This document shows positions 33,630 through 42,573 of a DNA stretch of 64,000 nucleotides, one piece after another (within the stretch, counting starts at the first letter, position 1; every line of letters starts with the position of its first letter). Location of the stretch: assembly GCF_014844135.1 (NCBI RefSeq), contig NZ_CP041403.1:868001-932000 (forward strand), read 5' to 3'. The notes under the pieces are model-generated. The model saw only the letters and a list, made by a program, of their open reading frames with translations, was not told where the DNA came from and did not search any database. The position numbers and the translations under genes are program-made. This DNA comes from Arcobacter sp. FWKO B (GTDB taxonomy: Bacteria; Campylobacterota; Campylobacteria; Campylobacterales; Arcobacteraceae).

Positions 33630-34408
33630 TATCTACACCCCATCTTGAAGCTTATCCAATCAGCTACTTTTTTGACCGTGTCCATATCTTTGATATTGAC
33701 TTCTATGATATCTACATTTGGTTTTAGTCTTCTTGCCTCTTTTTTCTCAGCTTCCATATCGTATTCAAAATGAGGTAAAAGGTCTGTTTTGGTAATAAGT
33801 ACCAAATCAGCACTTCTAAACATCACAGGGTATTTTGCTATTTTGTCACTTCCTTCTGGTACGCTTACAAGGACAATATTCAGATGAGTCCCCACATCAT
33901 AGCTAGCTGGACATACAAGATTTCCTACATTTTCCACAAAACATACATCTATAGGGTCAAGTGGGAGGTGATGAAGGGCTTTGTGTACCATAAAAGCATC
34001 AAGGTGACATGCACTTCCTGTTTGTATCTGATATGCGTCTATTCCTACACTTTTTAGTCTATCTGCATCTTTTGATGTTTCCAGATCACCCTCTATTACT
34101 GCGTATTTGAAGTTTGCTACTTCTTGAAGCTTTTGTAAAAGGGTAGTTTTTCCACTTCCTGGGCTACTCATAAGGTTGATTGCTAGGACTTTATGCTCAT
34201 CAAAATGCTCACGGTTGTGTTTGGCTTGTGTATCGTTTTTGTCAAGTATCTTTGTGATTATGGCAACTGTTTTTTTATCGTTTAGTTGTGGGTTGGCATG
34301 AACCGTATCAAGTCTTTCATCGTGATGGTGATGATGGTCGTCATGGTCATGATGATGTCCGTGGTCATGGTGGTGGTCTGTTATACTACATCCGCAGTCT
34401 TTGCACAT
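33629..34408 (-). CDS. hypB: Hydrogenase nickel incorporation GTPase HypB
   Basis: A 259-aa SIMIBI-class GTPase that releases nickel to the hydrogenase precursor. The N-terminal CKDCGC is followed by a His-rich run (residues about 10-30, many HDH units), a likely nickel store. The G-domain has the P-loop SSPGSGKTTLL, the CHLDA and ENVGNLVCPASYDVG metal and switch segments, and TKTDLLPH. It has a good ribosome site, AAGGAAC. It is the first gene of the hyp operon. A heptad inverted-repeat element lies 16 nt upstream. Confidence 0.95.
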   Translation of the reverse strand: MCKDCGCSITDHHHDHGHHHDHDDHHHHHDERLDTVHANPQLNDKKTVAIITKILDKNDTQAKHNREHFDEHKVLAINLMSSPGSGKTTLLQKLQEVANFKYAVIEGDLETSKDADRLKSVGIDAYQIQTGSACHLDAFMVHKALHHLPLDPIDVCFVENVGNLVCPASYDVGTHLNIVLVSVPEGSDKIAKYPVMFRSADLVLITKTDLLPHFEYDMEAEKKEARRLKPNVDIIEVNIKDMDTVKKVADWISFKMGCR

Positions 34409-34424
34409 TTTTGTTCCTTTATTA

Positions 34425-34514
34425 TTAGGTTGAAGGATGAAGGATTAAACTTGATACTAAGAGATTTTTTATCACTATATACCCTTAAACCTTCACACTA
34501 AACCCTTAATCCTT
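34425..34514. repeat. Heptad inverted-repeat element, AGGATGA type, upstream of hypB
   Basis: The left arm (34426-34455) reads AGGTTGA, AGGATGA, AGGATTA. The right arm (34482-34514) is the inverse with units CCCTTAA, ACCTTCA, CACTAAA, CCCTTAA. The middle (34456-34481) is AT-rich without a clear core hairpin. It lies between hypB (16 nt away) and the DUF364 gene. Confidence 0.75.
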
Positions 34515-34559
34515 TTTAATATATTAGTGTATTTAAGATTAAAGTCCAATAACCAATAA

Positions 34560-35312
34560 CTAATTACTAACTTCTACCAAATAACACTTTCGTTCAAATA
34601 TATCTTCTAAAGTTGTATTATTACATATTTTAAACCCATTGGTATTTATACTAGCTACATGGGTAATGCCAAGATTACTATACCATTTAGGGTAACTTCC
34701 AGCAGAAAAACCTGCTAAAATCACTATTCTAGCTTTTTGAGTAAATTTGAGTAAAGCATCTATTGTTGAGCCTATTAATGAAGCACCAGTAATAACAACA
34801 ATATCAGCTTGGCTAACCCCTTCATACTCAAAAATATCGTTATAAACCCCAAGATGTTTATCACTCTCTTGTCTACAAAAAACATTTACATCTTTGCCAT
34901 GTTGTTTTAATCTCAAAACTACTGGTGATAAGTTCCCTATAAAAACTATTTTATCTGTTTTAGAGCTTTTGTGATTAATAAAATCAGTTAATACTTCCCT
35001 TAAATTACCTTGCAAATCAATATTTTCATAGCTAGATAGAAATTGCCCTATTGCATTTATTGCAGATAGTGCTTGTGCTCTTTTTGCCACATCAAAATAT
35101 TTACCCTTATTTAAAATATCCTCTAAGTCCACATACTCACAATTAAAAAGGTCACCTTCTTTCTTTGGAGTAATAGTCAAACCTATAAACACTTTATCCA
35201 AAAAACCTATTTTGGTGTAGGTCAATGTATCACCCATACCAAAATCCAAAAGCACTAAATTGTGCTGTTTAGCACATATTTTTGCATATTCAATTAATTT
35301 ATTAAGTATCAT
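34560..35312 (-). CDS. DUF364 / DUF4213-type protein, Rossmann-like
   Basis: A 250-aa soluble protein. The N-terminal half (about 1-110) looks like the small domain of DUF4213 proteins, and the C-terminal half is Rossmann-like: IVFIGNLSPVVLRLKQHG, then DIVVITGASLIGSTIDALLKF and VILAGFSAGSYP. The DUF364 family has been called a putative heavy-metal-chelation domain, which is mostly inferred from context. Here it is coupled with hupE (TAATG overlap) and precedes hypB, so a role in nickel or another metal is likely, but no reaction is known. Confidence 0.7.
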   Translation of the reverse strand: MILNKLIEYAKICAKQHNLVLLDFGMGDTLTYTKIGFLDKVFIGLTITPKKEGDLFNCEYVDLEDILNKGKYFDVAKRAQALSAINAIGQFLSSYENIDLQGNLREVLTDFINHKSSKTDKIVFIGNLSPVVLRLKQHGKDVNVFCRQESDKHLGVYNDIFEYEGVSQADIVVITGASLIGSTIDALLKFTQKARIVILAGFSAGSYPKWYSNLGITHVASINTNGFKICNNTTLEDIFERKCYLVEVSN

Positions 35313-35824
35313 TATCTAATAAAAACCGCTTTAAAATTTGATTTATTATAGATATATGCTATACCAATACCAATCAAGTGTAAAGTCAATGTAGATATAC
35401 TAAATCCTAACATATAAGCGACAAACGAACCTTCAACAAATTCAGCACCATGAGCATATCCATGAAATATTCCAAAAAACGCAACCATAGCAACTATAAA
35501 GTTTATAGATAAGCTATTTGCAAATCCAATAAGTGCAAATATAACTGCAACAGATAATAAAATCCCCTCTTCTACACCAATAAAAGCAACTCCTGCATAC
35601 CCAGCAACCGCAGCTAACATCATAGCTCCAATAAAAGCAACTAATGTCAAATAACCTTTTGTATTAGCATAAAATGCCAAAAATCCAACTCCAAGCATAG
35701 CCAATATATGATCAAGTCCGCTAATAGGATGTAACAATCCACTTACCACACCACCACTTGTACCAACATCAGTATGCCCAAATGCCATACACACACTCAC
35801 AATCATTAATAAAAAACTTTTCAT
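35312..35824 (-). CDS. hupE: HupE/UreJ family nickel/cobalt permease
   Basis: A 170-aa inner-membrane protein with about six helices and an N-terminal signal-like helix. The hallmark motif HPISGLDH is at residues 32-39 and FHGYAHGAEF near 119-128. These His/Asp residues coordinate Ni2+ during transport in the family. Its position upstream of DUF364 and hypB supports nickel supply to [NiFe]-hydrogenase maturation. AAAGGGG is the ribosome site. The stop and the DUF364 start overlap. Confidence 0.85.
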   Translation of the reverse strand: MKSFLLMIVSVCMAFGHTDVGTSGGVVSGLLHPISGLDHILAMLGVGFLAFYANTKGYLTLVAFIGAMMLAAVAGYAGVAFIGVEEGILLSVAVIFALIGFANSLSINFIVAMVAFFGIFHGYAHGAEFVEGSFVAYMLGFSISTLTLHLIGIGIAYIYNKSNFKAVFIR

Positions 35825-35888
35825 ACAAATCCCCTTTAAAATATGAATATCTATTCAGTATTGTAGCTATTATTTATTAATCTTATAT

Positions 35889-35894
35889 TATAAT
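35889..35894 (+). promoter_or_regulatory. -10 box of the zinc-ribbon / tam operon
   Basis: TATAAT about 30 nt before the ATG of the zinc-ribbon gene. An AGGGA ribosome site is at 35915-35919. This promoter would drive the zinc-ribbon gene, tamA and tamB. Confidence 0.4.
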
Positions 35895-35924
35895 TGTAAA
35901 ATCTTATATACTTTAGGGACTAAA

Positions 35925-36584
35925 ATGGAGACTCATTGCATCTACTGCCAACATAAATTTGTTTATATACTTAAAAATGGTCATATTAAATGTGCTAAAT
36001 GTAAAAAGAAATATAGCCTTGAAAGACTAGCAAGAAGAATAAAGATTATCAATGGCTTTTGTGAAGGGTTAAATGCATATGTATTAGCTGATAAACTATC
36101 TTTAAATTATATAACAGTTACTAATGAATACAAAATTATAAGAATACTTATATCAAACTTTTTACAAAATGAATTTGAAAAACATGAAAGTTATATCAGT
36201 GAATACGATGAATATTTATATATACCACAAAACAAAAAAGCATCTGTTGAAGCAATATTTGAAGCAAAGAATTTTTTAATATTTGATTATGGCAAAATCT
36301 ATACTACTATGTTGCCATTTGTATCCAAGTATAAAACTATAAATCTTGAACCAAAAGAATTAAAAAAATTTCTATCCCAAAATAAAATTGCAAAACTTAC
36401 ACAACAAGAAAATACCATCAATAAATTTTGCAACTTTTTTGAAAAAGAAATAAAAAAATACAAAGGGATAAAAGAAGAAAATTTTTCTTTTTATCTTAAA
36501 GAGATTGAATTTAGGTTTAATTATTCAATTAAACAAAGATATGATATCGCTATTAAGTTGATGTATGATAGTATAGCAATATGA
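35925..36584 (+). CDS. Transposase-like zinc-ribbon protein coupled to tamA
   Basis: A 219-aa protein. The N-terminal zinc ribbon has CIYC (C5, C8) and CAKC (C23, C26). It is followed by KKKYSLERLARRIKIINGF and a helical region (about 50-75, LADKLSLNYITVTNEYKIIRIL) that could be a helix-turn-helix. This layout resembles the N-terminal part of IS1595-type transposases. The rest (about 80-219) shows no Asp-Asp-Glu catalytic set that I can identify and is mostly charged helix. I interpret it as a domesticated DNA-binding protein, not an active transposase. It overlaps tamA by 4 nt (ATGA), and no inverted repeats flank it. Confidence 0.55.
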   Translation: METHCIYCQHKFVYILKNGHIKCAKCKKKYSLERLARRIKIINGFCEGLNAYVLADKLSLNYITVTNEYKIIRILISNFLQNEFEKHESYISEYDEYLYIPQNKKASVEAIFEAKNFLIFDYGKIYTTMLPFVSKYKTINLEPKELKKFLSQNKIAKLTQQENTINKFCNFFEKEIKKYKGIKEENFSFYLKEIEFRFNYSIKQRYDIAIKLMYDSIAI

Positions 36585-38290
36585 TTAGATTATATTTTTT
36601 GATTTCACTTTTTTTTGTAATACAATTAAACGCAAATGCCATCAAAGAGTTATCTTTCAAGGGTGATATTGACCTTGTTATTGGTGATTTTTCAAGAGAT
36701 AAGTTATTAAGAGTTTGTGATATTCATTATCCCCCATTTTTCAAATTTTGGCAAGAAAAACCTTCTTTTAATTTGTATCAAATTCAGATATGCCAAGATT
36801 CTATTTTAGAGTACTCAAAAAGCTTGGGGTTTTATAATGCTGATATCTCATATGAAATACAAAACAGTAGTGCAACCATCTATATAAATAAAAACAACCC
36901 TATTTTTGTATCATCTATTAAAATAGACGAAGATTACAAAAAACTACTTTTATTGAAGGAAAATGACCATTTCACAACTGCAAAATTTACACAATCAAAG
37001 AATAATATTAAGAATTTTCTCTCTCATACTGGCTATCCAAAAGGGGAACTTGACGCAAAGGCATATGTTGATTTAGATAAATATCAAGTTGATATGGTTT
37101 TTGAGGTATCAAAAGGGGAACCCCATTATTTTGGTACATACACAATACAAAATGATGCAAAAGTAGAAAGTCATTTAATTGAAAAACAAATACAATTTAA
37201 ACAAGGGGATTTATATAATTCTTTGGCTTTAGAAGATACTTATGAAGGGCTTTATAATTTTGGAATATACCAATATATCGCCGTAGAACCTGATATGACC
37301 ACAAATACAAATCAAGTTCCAGTACATATCGAGCTCCAACAAGGTGCATATAGAGAGCTAGGATATGGCTTTGGTTATGATACTGATAGGGGTGCAAATG
37401 TAAAAGCTTCATACAAAAATGATAACTTTTATGGTAATTTAAAAAAATTCAAAATAGGAGCATTAGTAAATCAAAAAGGCTACAAAATTGATAACAACCT
37501 ATTCGTACCACAAATTCCAATCAAAGCACAAATATTTGATGATGTATCAGTTAGCAATGATATTAGTTTTGAAGATATGGATTATGAAAGCTATTCCCAA
37601 CAAAAAATTGATGAAAGAATAACTCTTTCAAAAGATTTTTTTGGGACAACTAACAGTATAGGTTTTTTGAGTGAAACAAGTAAAATTAAATCAAAACTAG
37701 CAGAATACAAAAGTGGTAATTATTGGTTAAACGCCCCTTTTTATGAAATAGTTTTGGATAGAAGAGATTCATCTTTAAATCCAAAAAATGGTTATTATGT
37801 ATCATTTTATATTGAAAAAGGGAGTAAGTTTTTTATTTCTGAGATTGATTATACAAAAACTCTAACAGAACTTAGATACATCAAAAGTTTTAGTGATATT
37901 ACTGCTTCATTTAAAACTACAATTGGGACATTAGATAGAAATCTTCCTATATTTAAACACTTTTTTGCGGGTGGAGATTATAGCAATAGAGGATATCAAT
38001 ACCAAATGGTTGGAGAAACAGACCCAGATGGCAATCCATATGGTGGGCTTAGTATGATAGATACTACATTGGAAGTTGAATACTATATAACAGATGATTT
38101 GGGAGTTGCAACTTTTTATGATACGACTATGTTAAGTAGACAAACAAATACTTGGAACGACAAATTTTATGATTCTGTTGGTTTAGGAGTAAGATATTAT
38201 ACACCTATTGGTCCACTTAGAATAGATTTTGGTTTTCCACTTAAAAAAGGTGGATTTGTATTTCATATAGGTATAGGACAAGTATTTTGA
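36581..38290 (+). CDS. tamA: TamA/BamA-family outer membrane protein
   Basis: A 569-aa Omp85 protein with a signal peptide (about 1-20, ending NANA). POTRA-like repeats span about 22-255 (for example IKELSFKGDIDLV and PIFVSSIKIDEDY), followed by a 16-strand barrel (about 256-569). The barrel contains the family loop segment FFAGGDYSNRGY, including an R-G-Y motif seen in Omp85 proteins, and ends in Phe. With TamB it makes the translocation and assembly module that helps insert some outer-membrane proteins and moves lipids. It is upstream of tamB, with a 4-nt overlap. Confidence 0.88.
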   Translation: MIRLYFLISLFFVIQLNANAIKELSFKGDIDLVIGDFSRDKLLRVCDIHYPPFFKFWQEKPSFNLYQIQICQDSILEYSKSLGFYNADISYEIQNSSATIYINKNNPIFVSSIKIDEDYKKLLLLKENDHFTTAKFTQSKNNIKNFLSHTGYPKGELDAKAYVDLDKYQVDMVFEVSKGEPHYFGTYTIQNDAKVESHLIEKQIQFKQGDLYNSLALEDTYEGLYNFGIYQYIAVEPDMTTNTNQVPVHIELQQGAYRELGYGFGYDTDRGANVKASYKNDNFYGNLKKFKIGALVNQKGYKIDNNLFVPQIPIKAQIFDDVSVSNDISFEDMDYESYSQQKIDERITLSKDFFGTTNSIGFLSETSKIKSKLAEYKSGNYWLNAPFYEIVLDRRDSSLNPKNGYYVSFYIEKGSKFFISEIDYTKTLTELRYIKSFSDITASFKTTIGTLDRNLPIFKHFFAGGDYSNRGYQYQMVGETDPDGNPYGGLSMIDTTLEVEYYITDDLGVATFYDTTMLSRQTNTWNDKFYDSVGLGVRYYTPIGPLRIDFGFPLKKGGFVFHIGIGQVF

Positions 38291-41289
38291 AAAAAAGATA
38301 TATTATTTTACTTTTTACATTTTTATTTGCTATATCAATAGCAACCATACTAAGTTCAACCAAAGTCACACAAAAAATCTTTGACTATATCTCTAAAAAA
38401 AGTGATATCACTTATGATAGAGTTGAGGGTTCTTTGTTGTTTGGAATTGATATTTATAATCTAAACTACAATAACCAAATCCAAATCAAAGAGCTCAATA
38501 TAAATCCTAGCCTAATCAGTTTACTTTGGCTTGAAGTATATATTTATGATTTAAAAGTAAAAAATCTAAAACTTGACCTATCCCTATTTGAGAGTGAACA
38601 AAACTCTTCCGATGAAGATTTTGATATTCCACTAAGAAATCTTTTTATTAGCACATTATATATCTCTTTAGAAGATTTTGATTACGACACATACAATATA
38701 TCATCTTTGATTTTAAATGCACAAAATATAAAATATGATTTTAAATCAACTTTTAGTGGAAACTTACAATTACTAGCAGATACAAATGTAGCAAATATCA
38801 AAAGTGATATCTCACTATCAAATAAATCATATAATCTTACATCTAAAATAGACTTTTATGATTCATTTATCAACTCAATTGTCCAAGATAATATCAAACA
38901 ACTAAATACCATAGAGTTTACTGCTAAAGGGGACTTTAACAAATTTGATTTTACACTAAATACAAAAGATATTCTAGCATACAACTTGAATATAAACTAT
39001 TTATCACTAGATGGTAATTATAATATCCAAGATGAAATGCTCTCAACAAAAGTCACTACAAAACTTGACTATGACAAGAATATATCTTCTTTGCTAAATG
39101 GAAATTTATCAATACACAATTTTGATATAAATACTCTCAAGTTCAACCTTAGTGGAAATTCTACTATTAATAAATCTCTAATAAGCCCAGATTTAGCAAG
39201 AGATTTATCTATAAAATCAGATATTAGTGGCAGTTTGTCAAAAATAGATTTTCAAAATATTATACAAAGCAACCAACTATCTTTTGATACAAACTCAATT
39301 CAACACTCACCAATACAACTAAATGGTACATTAGATATCAAAGATGATTTTTCACAATTTAACTCAATACTTAATCTCAATACTATAGCAACTTTAAACA
39401 ACCACACTTTAAATATAAATCTATCTGATATTAAAATAGACTATAATACACATACAAATAAGCTAAATTCAATACTTACATCAAATATAATAACACCATT
39501 TTTAGACCTTAGCTCGAAAACATCACTTTTTTTAAATAGTTCAGATTTAAAAACACTATCTATAAAATCAACTTCAAATCTTACAAAACTAACATACAAT
39601 GAGATAAATTTTGATGAACTTGAACCAATCACACTTGATATAGACTATAAACTAAATAACCTAGATGCGAAAATCTCTTCAAAAAATATATTAGCAATTG
39701 CAAAAACAAAAGATTTAGAGCAGTTTGATTTAGAAGTAGATATTAAACAACTAAATCCAAATATTTTTTATACACTACCAAAAGATATCACTATTGATCA
39801 ATTATCAGCGTCCTTCAAAGGAACATATAACAAAGATTTATCCCTAAAAGGTGATTTTATCTTAAATAATAATCTCAAAGTTGATGCAACTATAATAACT
39901 ATTAAAGATAAATTCAAAGTAGATTTGAAAAACAATACATTTTTAATAAGCTCCCATGGGAGTTTTGAAGATGAAATCATTGTAAAAGCAACTATACCTT
40001 CTATTAATAAATTCCAAAATGAATTATTGAAAATTGCCATATTTGAACCACAAACTATTGATGGTGACTTAAAATTTGATTTAAATCATAAAAATGATAT
40101 TTCTCATATTAACGCAAATTTTGGCAAACTAATATATGATACAACAACCATAAACAATATAAGCCTCAAAGCTTATTTGCAAGACAATACTTTAACTTTT
40201 AAAGAATTTGATTTTTCAATAGATGATAGCTATGGTTTTAGTATTCAAAAAGATTTCAAGCTCCAAAATAATGCATTTGTAAATCTTGATACCCTTGAAT
40301 CATCTTTTGATTTTGGTGATATTAAGTTTCACAGCAATATAATTAATAATATCTTACAAGGAAAAATCACAGCAAAAGAGTTTTTCATAGCACATAGTTC
40401 TTATGGTAGTGGTTTTTTAAATTCTGAGATTACATTTATATTTGATAATGAAAGATTAGCTTTAAGTGGAGATATTGATCTTGATAAACTAACAATTATA
40501 TATGAATCAAAAGCTCTAAGCATAAATACAGACAAAGATATAATCATAATATCTCAGAATATTCAAGCCGAAAAAACTAAAGACTTTTTTTTAGATAATG
40601 TTTCTCTTAGTTTAAATATAAAAGCTGACCCATTTAACTACTCAATAAAAAATATCAATTTAAAAGGGGAAACAATACTTTTCTTGCAAAAAGAATTTGG
40701 AAAGAACCTTTTGATTTATGGCTCTGTTCAATCAATTAATGGACAATTATCAGAACTTGGAAAAACATATCATATAGAAAACTCTAATATATATTTTCAA
40801 GGAAATGAACCTATAAATCCAATTCTTGATATAAGAGCTATTGCAAAACTTAGTGATGTTGATATCACCATTGCAATATCTGGTACACTAAATGCACCAA
40901 AAATAAATTTAAGATCCAACCCAATTATGAGCCAAAGGGATATTTTATCATACCTTATTTTTGGAACCCGTTTTGCAAGCGATTCAAGATCTACATCAGA
41001 ACAAAGAAGAAGCTCTCAAGCATCACTATTTTTGCTCAATGAACTATCAAAAGATTATGCAAAGGAACTAGGGCTCGATATGTTGTATTTTGAATACAAT
41101 CCTACAACCCAATATATAGAAACCCATGTGGGCAAAAATATATCTCAAAAAAGCAAAGTTATACTCAAAAACCAAGCCCAAAGCGGTAGACTTATATTTT
41201 TAAGAGAACTTACAAGATTATGGAATATAGAACTAGGTTTTGAAGATAATACCCAAGGGGTTGATTTGACTTATAGGAAAAGATACTAA
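38287..41289 (+). CDS. tamB: TamB-like translocation/assembly module inner-membrane protein
   Basis: A 1000-aa protein with one N-terminal membrane helix (about residues 4-22) and a long repetitive beta-strand periplasmic part (AsmA/TamB-like lipid-transfer groove). The C-terminal DUF490 domain is recognised from SDVDITIAISGTLNAPKI and NPIMSQRDILSYLIFGTRF, and the end contains the conserved Gln/Arg-rich stretch and GFEDNTQGVDLTYRKRY. The start codon is TTG, overlapping the tamA stop by 4 nt (TTGA). No ATG is present in the first stretch, so this is most likely right. It is shorter than E. coli TamB (1259 aa), as is common in this phylum. Confidence 0.85.
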   Translation: MKKRYIILLFTFLFAISIATILSSTKVTQKIFDYISKKSDITYDRVEGSLLFGIDIYNLNYNNQIQIKELNINPSLISLLWLEVYIYDLKVKNLKLDLSLFESEQNSSDEDFDIPLRNLFISTLYISLEDFDYDTYNISSLILNAQNIKYDFKSTFSGNLQLLADTNVANIKSDISLSNKSYNLTSKIDFYDSFINSIVQDNIKQLNTIEFTAKGDFNKFDFTLNTKDILAYNLNINYLSLDGNYNIQDEMLSTKVTTKLDYDKNISSLLNGNLSIHNFDINTLKFNLSGNSTINKSLISPDLARDLSIKSDISGSLSKIDFQNIIQSNQLSFDTNSIQHSPIQLNGTLDIKDDFSQFNSILNLNTIATLNNHTLNINLSDIKIDYNTHTNKLNSILTSNIITPFLDLSSKTSLFLNSSDLKTLSIKSTSNLTKLTYNEINFDELEPITLDIDYKLNNLDAKISSKNILAIAKTKDLEQFDLEVDIKQLNPNIFYTLPKDITIDQLSASFKGTYNKDLSLKGDFILNNNLKVDATIITIKDKFKVDLKNNTFLISSHGSFEDEIIVKATIPSINKFQNELLKIAIFEPQTIDGDLKFDLNHKNDISHINANFGKLIYDTTTINNISLKAYLQDNTLTFKEFDFSIDDSYGFSIQKDFKLQNNAFVNLDTLESSFDFGDIKFHSNIINNILQGKITAKEFFIAHSSYGSGFLNSEITFIFDNERLALSGDIDLDKLTIIYESKALSINTDKDIIIISQNIQAEKTKDFFLDNVSLSLNIKADPFNYSIKNINLKGETILFLQKEFGKNLLIYGSVQSINGQLSELGKTYHIENSNIYFQGNEPINPILDIRAIAKLSDVDITIAISGTLNAPKINLRSNPIMSQRDILSYLIFGTRFASDSRSTSEQRRSSQASLFLLNELSKDYAKELGLDMLYFEYNPTTQYIETHVGKNISQKSKVILKNQAQSGRLIFLRELTRLWNIELGFEDNTQGVDLTYRKRY

Positions 41290-41306
41290 CACTTAAATCC
41301 TATATC

Positions 41307-41335
41307 AAACTTTTCACCCTTTGAAAAAGTTTTTT
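41307..41335. terminator. Convergent terminator between tamB and smpB
   Basis: AAACTTTTC pairs with GAAAAAGTTT (one bulged A), followed by T-rich sequence on the plus strand. It overlaps the end of smpB, so it could serve both directions. Confidence 0.45.
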
Positions 41336-41790
41336 AGTTCTGTTAATGACTCTCTTTTTAAATTAGCCTCTTTTAAGGACTCTCTTTTATCATACAGCTT
41401 TTTACCTTGAGCTGTAGCTATTTCTACTTTTATTTTATTGTTATCATTAAAATATAGTCTTAAAGGCACAATAGTAATTCCCTCTTTTGAAACCTTTTGG
41501 TAAAGTTTTGAGATCTCTTTTTTATGTAAAAGAAGTTTTCTAGGACGCATCTCATCAGGTCTAAATGTTGAGTGTGCAGTATCTAGATGGGATATATGCA
41601 TATTTAGCAAAAATACCTCACCTTTTATAATACGGATAAAACTATCTTTTAGATTTATTCGACTTGCTCTAATAGCTTTTACTTCACTTCCTTGAAGCTC
41701 AATTCCAGCTTCATATTTATCTAATATAAAATAATCATGTAATGCTTTTTTATTTTTAAATTCTAATCTTTTATTTTTCTCTTTTGCCAT
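41314..41790 (-). CDS. smpB: SsrA-binding protein SmpB
   Basis: A 158-aa tmRNA-binding protein needed for trans-translation. It carries the conserved N-terminal barrel ([42 protein letters not shown]), the [12 protein letters not shown] motif, and [11 protein letters not shown], and ends with the basic tail helix ([12 protein letters not shown]) that mimics mRNA in the decoding channel. No tmRNA gene was seen in the window. It is the last gene of the uvrD-truB-ispE-smpB string, 6 nt after ispE. Confidence 0.95.
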   Translation of the reverse strand: MAKEKNKRLEFKNKKALHDYFILDKYEAGIELQGSEVKAIRASRINLKDSFIRIIKGEVFLLNMHISHLDTAHSTFRPDEMRPRKLLLHKKEISKLYQKVSKEGITIVPLRLYFNDNNKIKVEIATAQGKKLYDKRESLKEANLKRESLTELKNFFKG

Positions 41791-41796
41791 TTTATT

Positions 41797-42573
41797 TTAC
41801 CTTATATCTTTTACAATAAAAAACGAGCTTCCACTACCGCTGAAAAAGGGTGAAGAGTGAAGAATGAAGGGTAAAGGGTGCAGATTTGGATATAGTGTGA
41901 TGGCTGGCAAGTACAAATCATTTGCTTGTTCCATAGTAAACTCTTTTAATATATCTATACTTTTCATACAAAATAATCTCTTCTTTTCACTCACCGATAA
42001 CTCTTTATAAAACTTTTCCCTAAATATCGTAAAAACTTTTGCTGTATTACACTCTACTTTTGGGGTAAATACCTCAATATCAAGAGCATTTTCATCAAAT
42101 CTTTCTACAACTTCACCAATACCACTTACATTTGCACTCTCATATCCATATACAAAAAATGGCACATCTGCCCCTATTTCAGAACCAATTTGTGCTAATT
42201 CATCTTTTGATAAACCAAGATTACAATAAATATTTGTCATATTTAAGAATGTTGCCACATCACTACTTCCACCACCAAGTCCTGCAAACTCTGGGATGTT
42301 TTTTGTTACTTTTACAGAATATTGTTTAAAAAAATCTTCTATTTGTGGTGCAATGTTCAGAAGCTTCAAATATCCCTTGTAGATGGTATTTTTTTCCAAA
42401 CTACATCCAAACTTACCTACTAGATTAAACTTATTTGGATAATCTTTAATAAACTTTATTTCATCATACAAGTTTTTTACTATCATAAATCTTGATGCTA
42501 TTTCATGATAATTACCACGCATACCAGTAATTTTAAGAAAGATATTTACTTTTGCATATGCTTTGTGCTTCAT
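41797..42573 (-). CDS. ispE: 4-diphosphocytidyl-2-C-methyl-D-erythritol kinase, with repeat-derived insert
   Basis: A 258-aa GHMP kinase that phosphorylates CDP-methylerythritol in the MEP pathway. The N-terminal KAYAKVNIFLKI substrate motif, PEFAGLGGGSSDVATFLN (ATP loop, around residue 90), and the C-terminal FFSGSGSSFF motif 3 are present. Just before motif 3, a stretch of about 12 residues (HPLPFILHSSPF) is encoded by a GGGTGAA-type heptad repeat, read on the strand without stops. Family members normally have only a few residues between the preceding helix and FFSGSG, so I infer an in-frame insertion. The start overlaps the truB stop by 4 nt. Confidence 0.88.
   Translation of the reverse strand: MKHKAYAKVNIFLKITGMRGNYHEIASRFMIVKNLYDEIKFIKDYPNKFNLVGKFGCSLEKNTIYKGYLKLLNIAPQIEDFFKQYSVKVTKNIPEFAGLGGGSSDVATFLNMTNIYCNLGLSKDELAQIGSEIGADVPFFVYGYESANVSGIGEVVERFDENALDIEVFTPKVECNTAKVFTIFREKFYKELSVSEKKRLFCMKSIDILKEFTMEQANDLYLPAITLYPNLHPLPFILHSSPFFSGSGSSFFIVKDIR
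41846..41882. repeat. Heptad arm inside ispE, RRRTRAA type
   Basis: On the plus strand reads GGGTGAA, GAGTGAA, GAATGAA, GGGTAAA, GGGTGCA. The coding strand of ispE reads the complement (TTCACCC), which has no stop triplets. The variation between units is mainly by transitions. Confidence 0.8.

Noticed and set aside
34286-34501. An open frame on the plus strand opposite hypB, rich in Met and Val
   Set aside because: It is the antisense of the His-rich start of HypB. It has no ribosome site and its composition follows from the coding strand.
35925-36584. Active IS1595-type insertion sequence
   Set aside because: No catalytic Asp-Asp-Glu set was found, no terminal inverted repeats flank the gene, and it overlaps tamA by 4 nt, which suggests a stable operon member.
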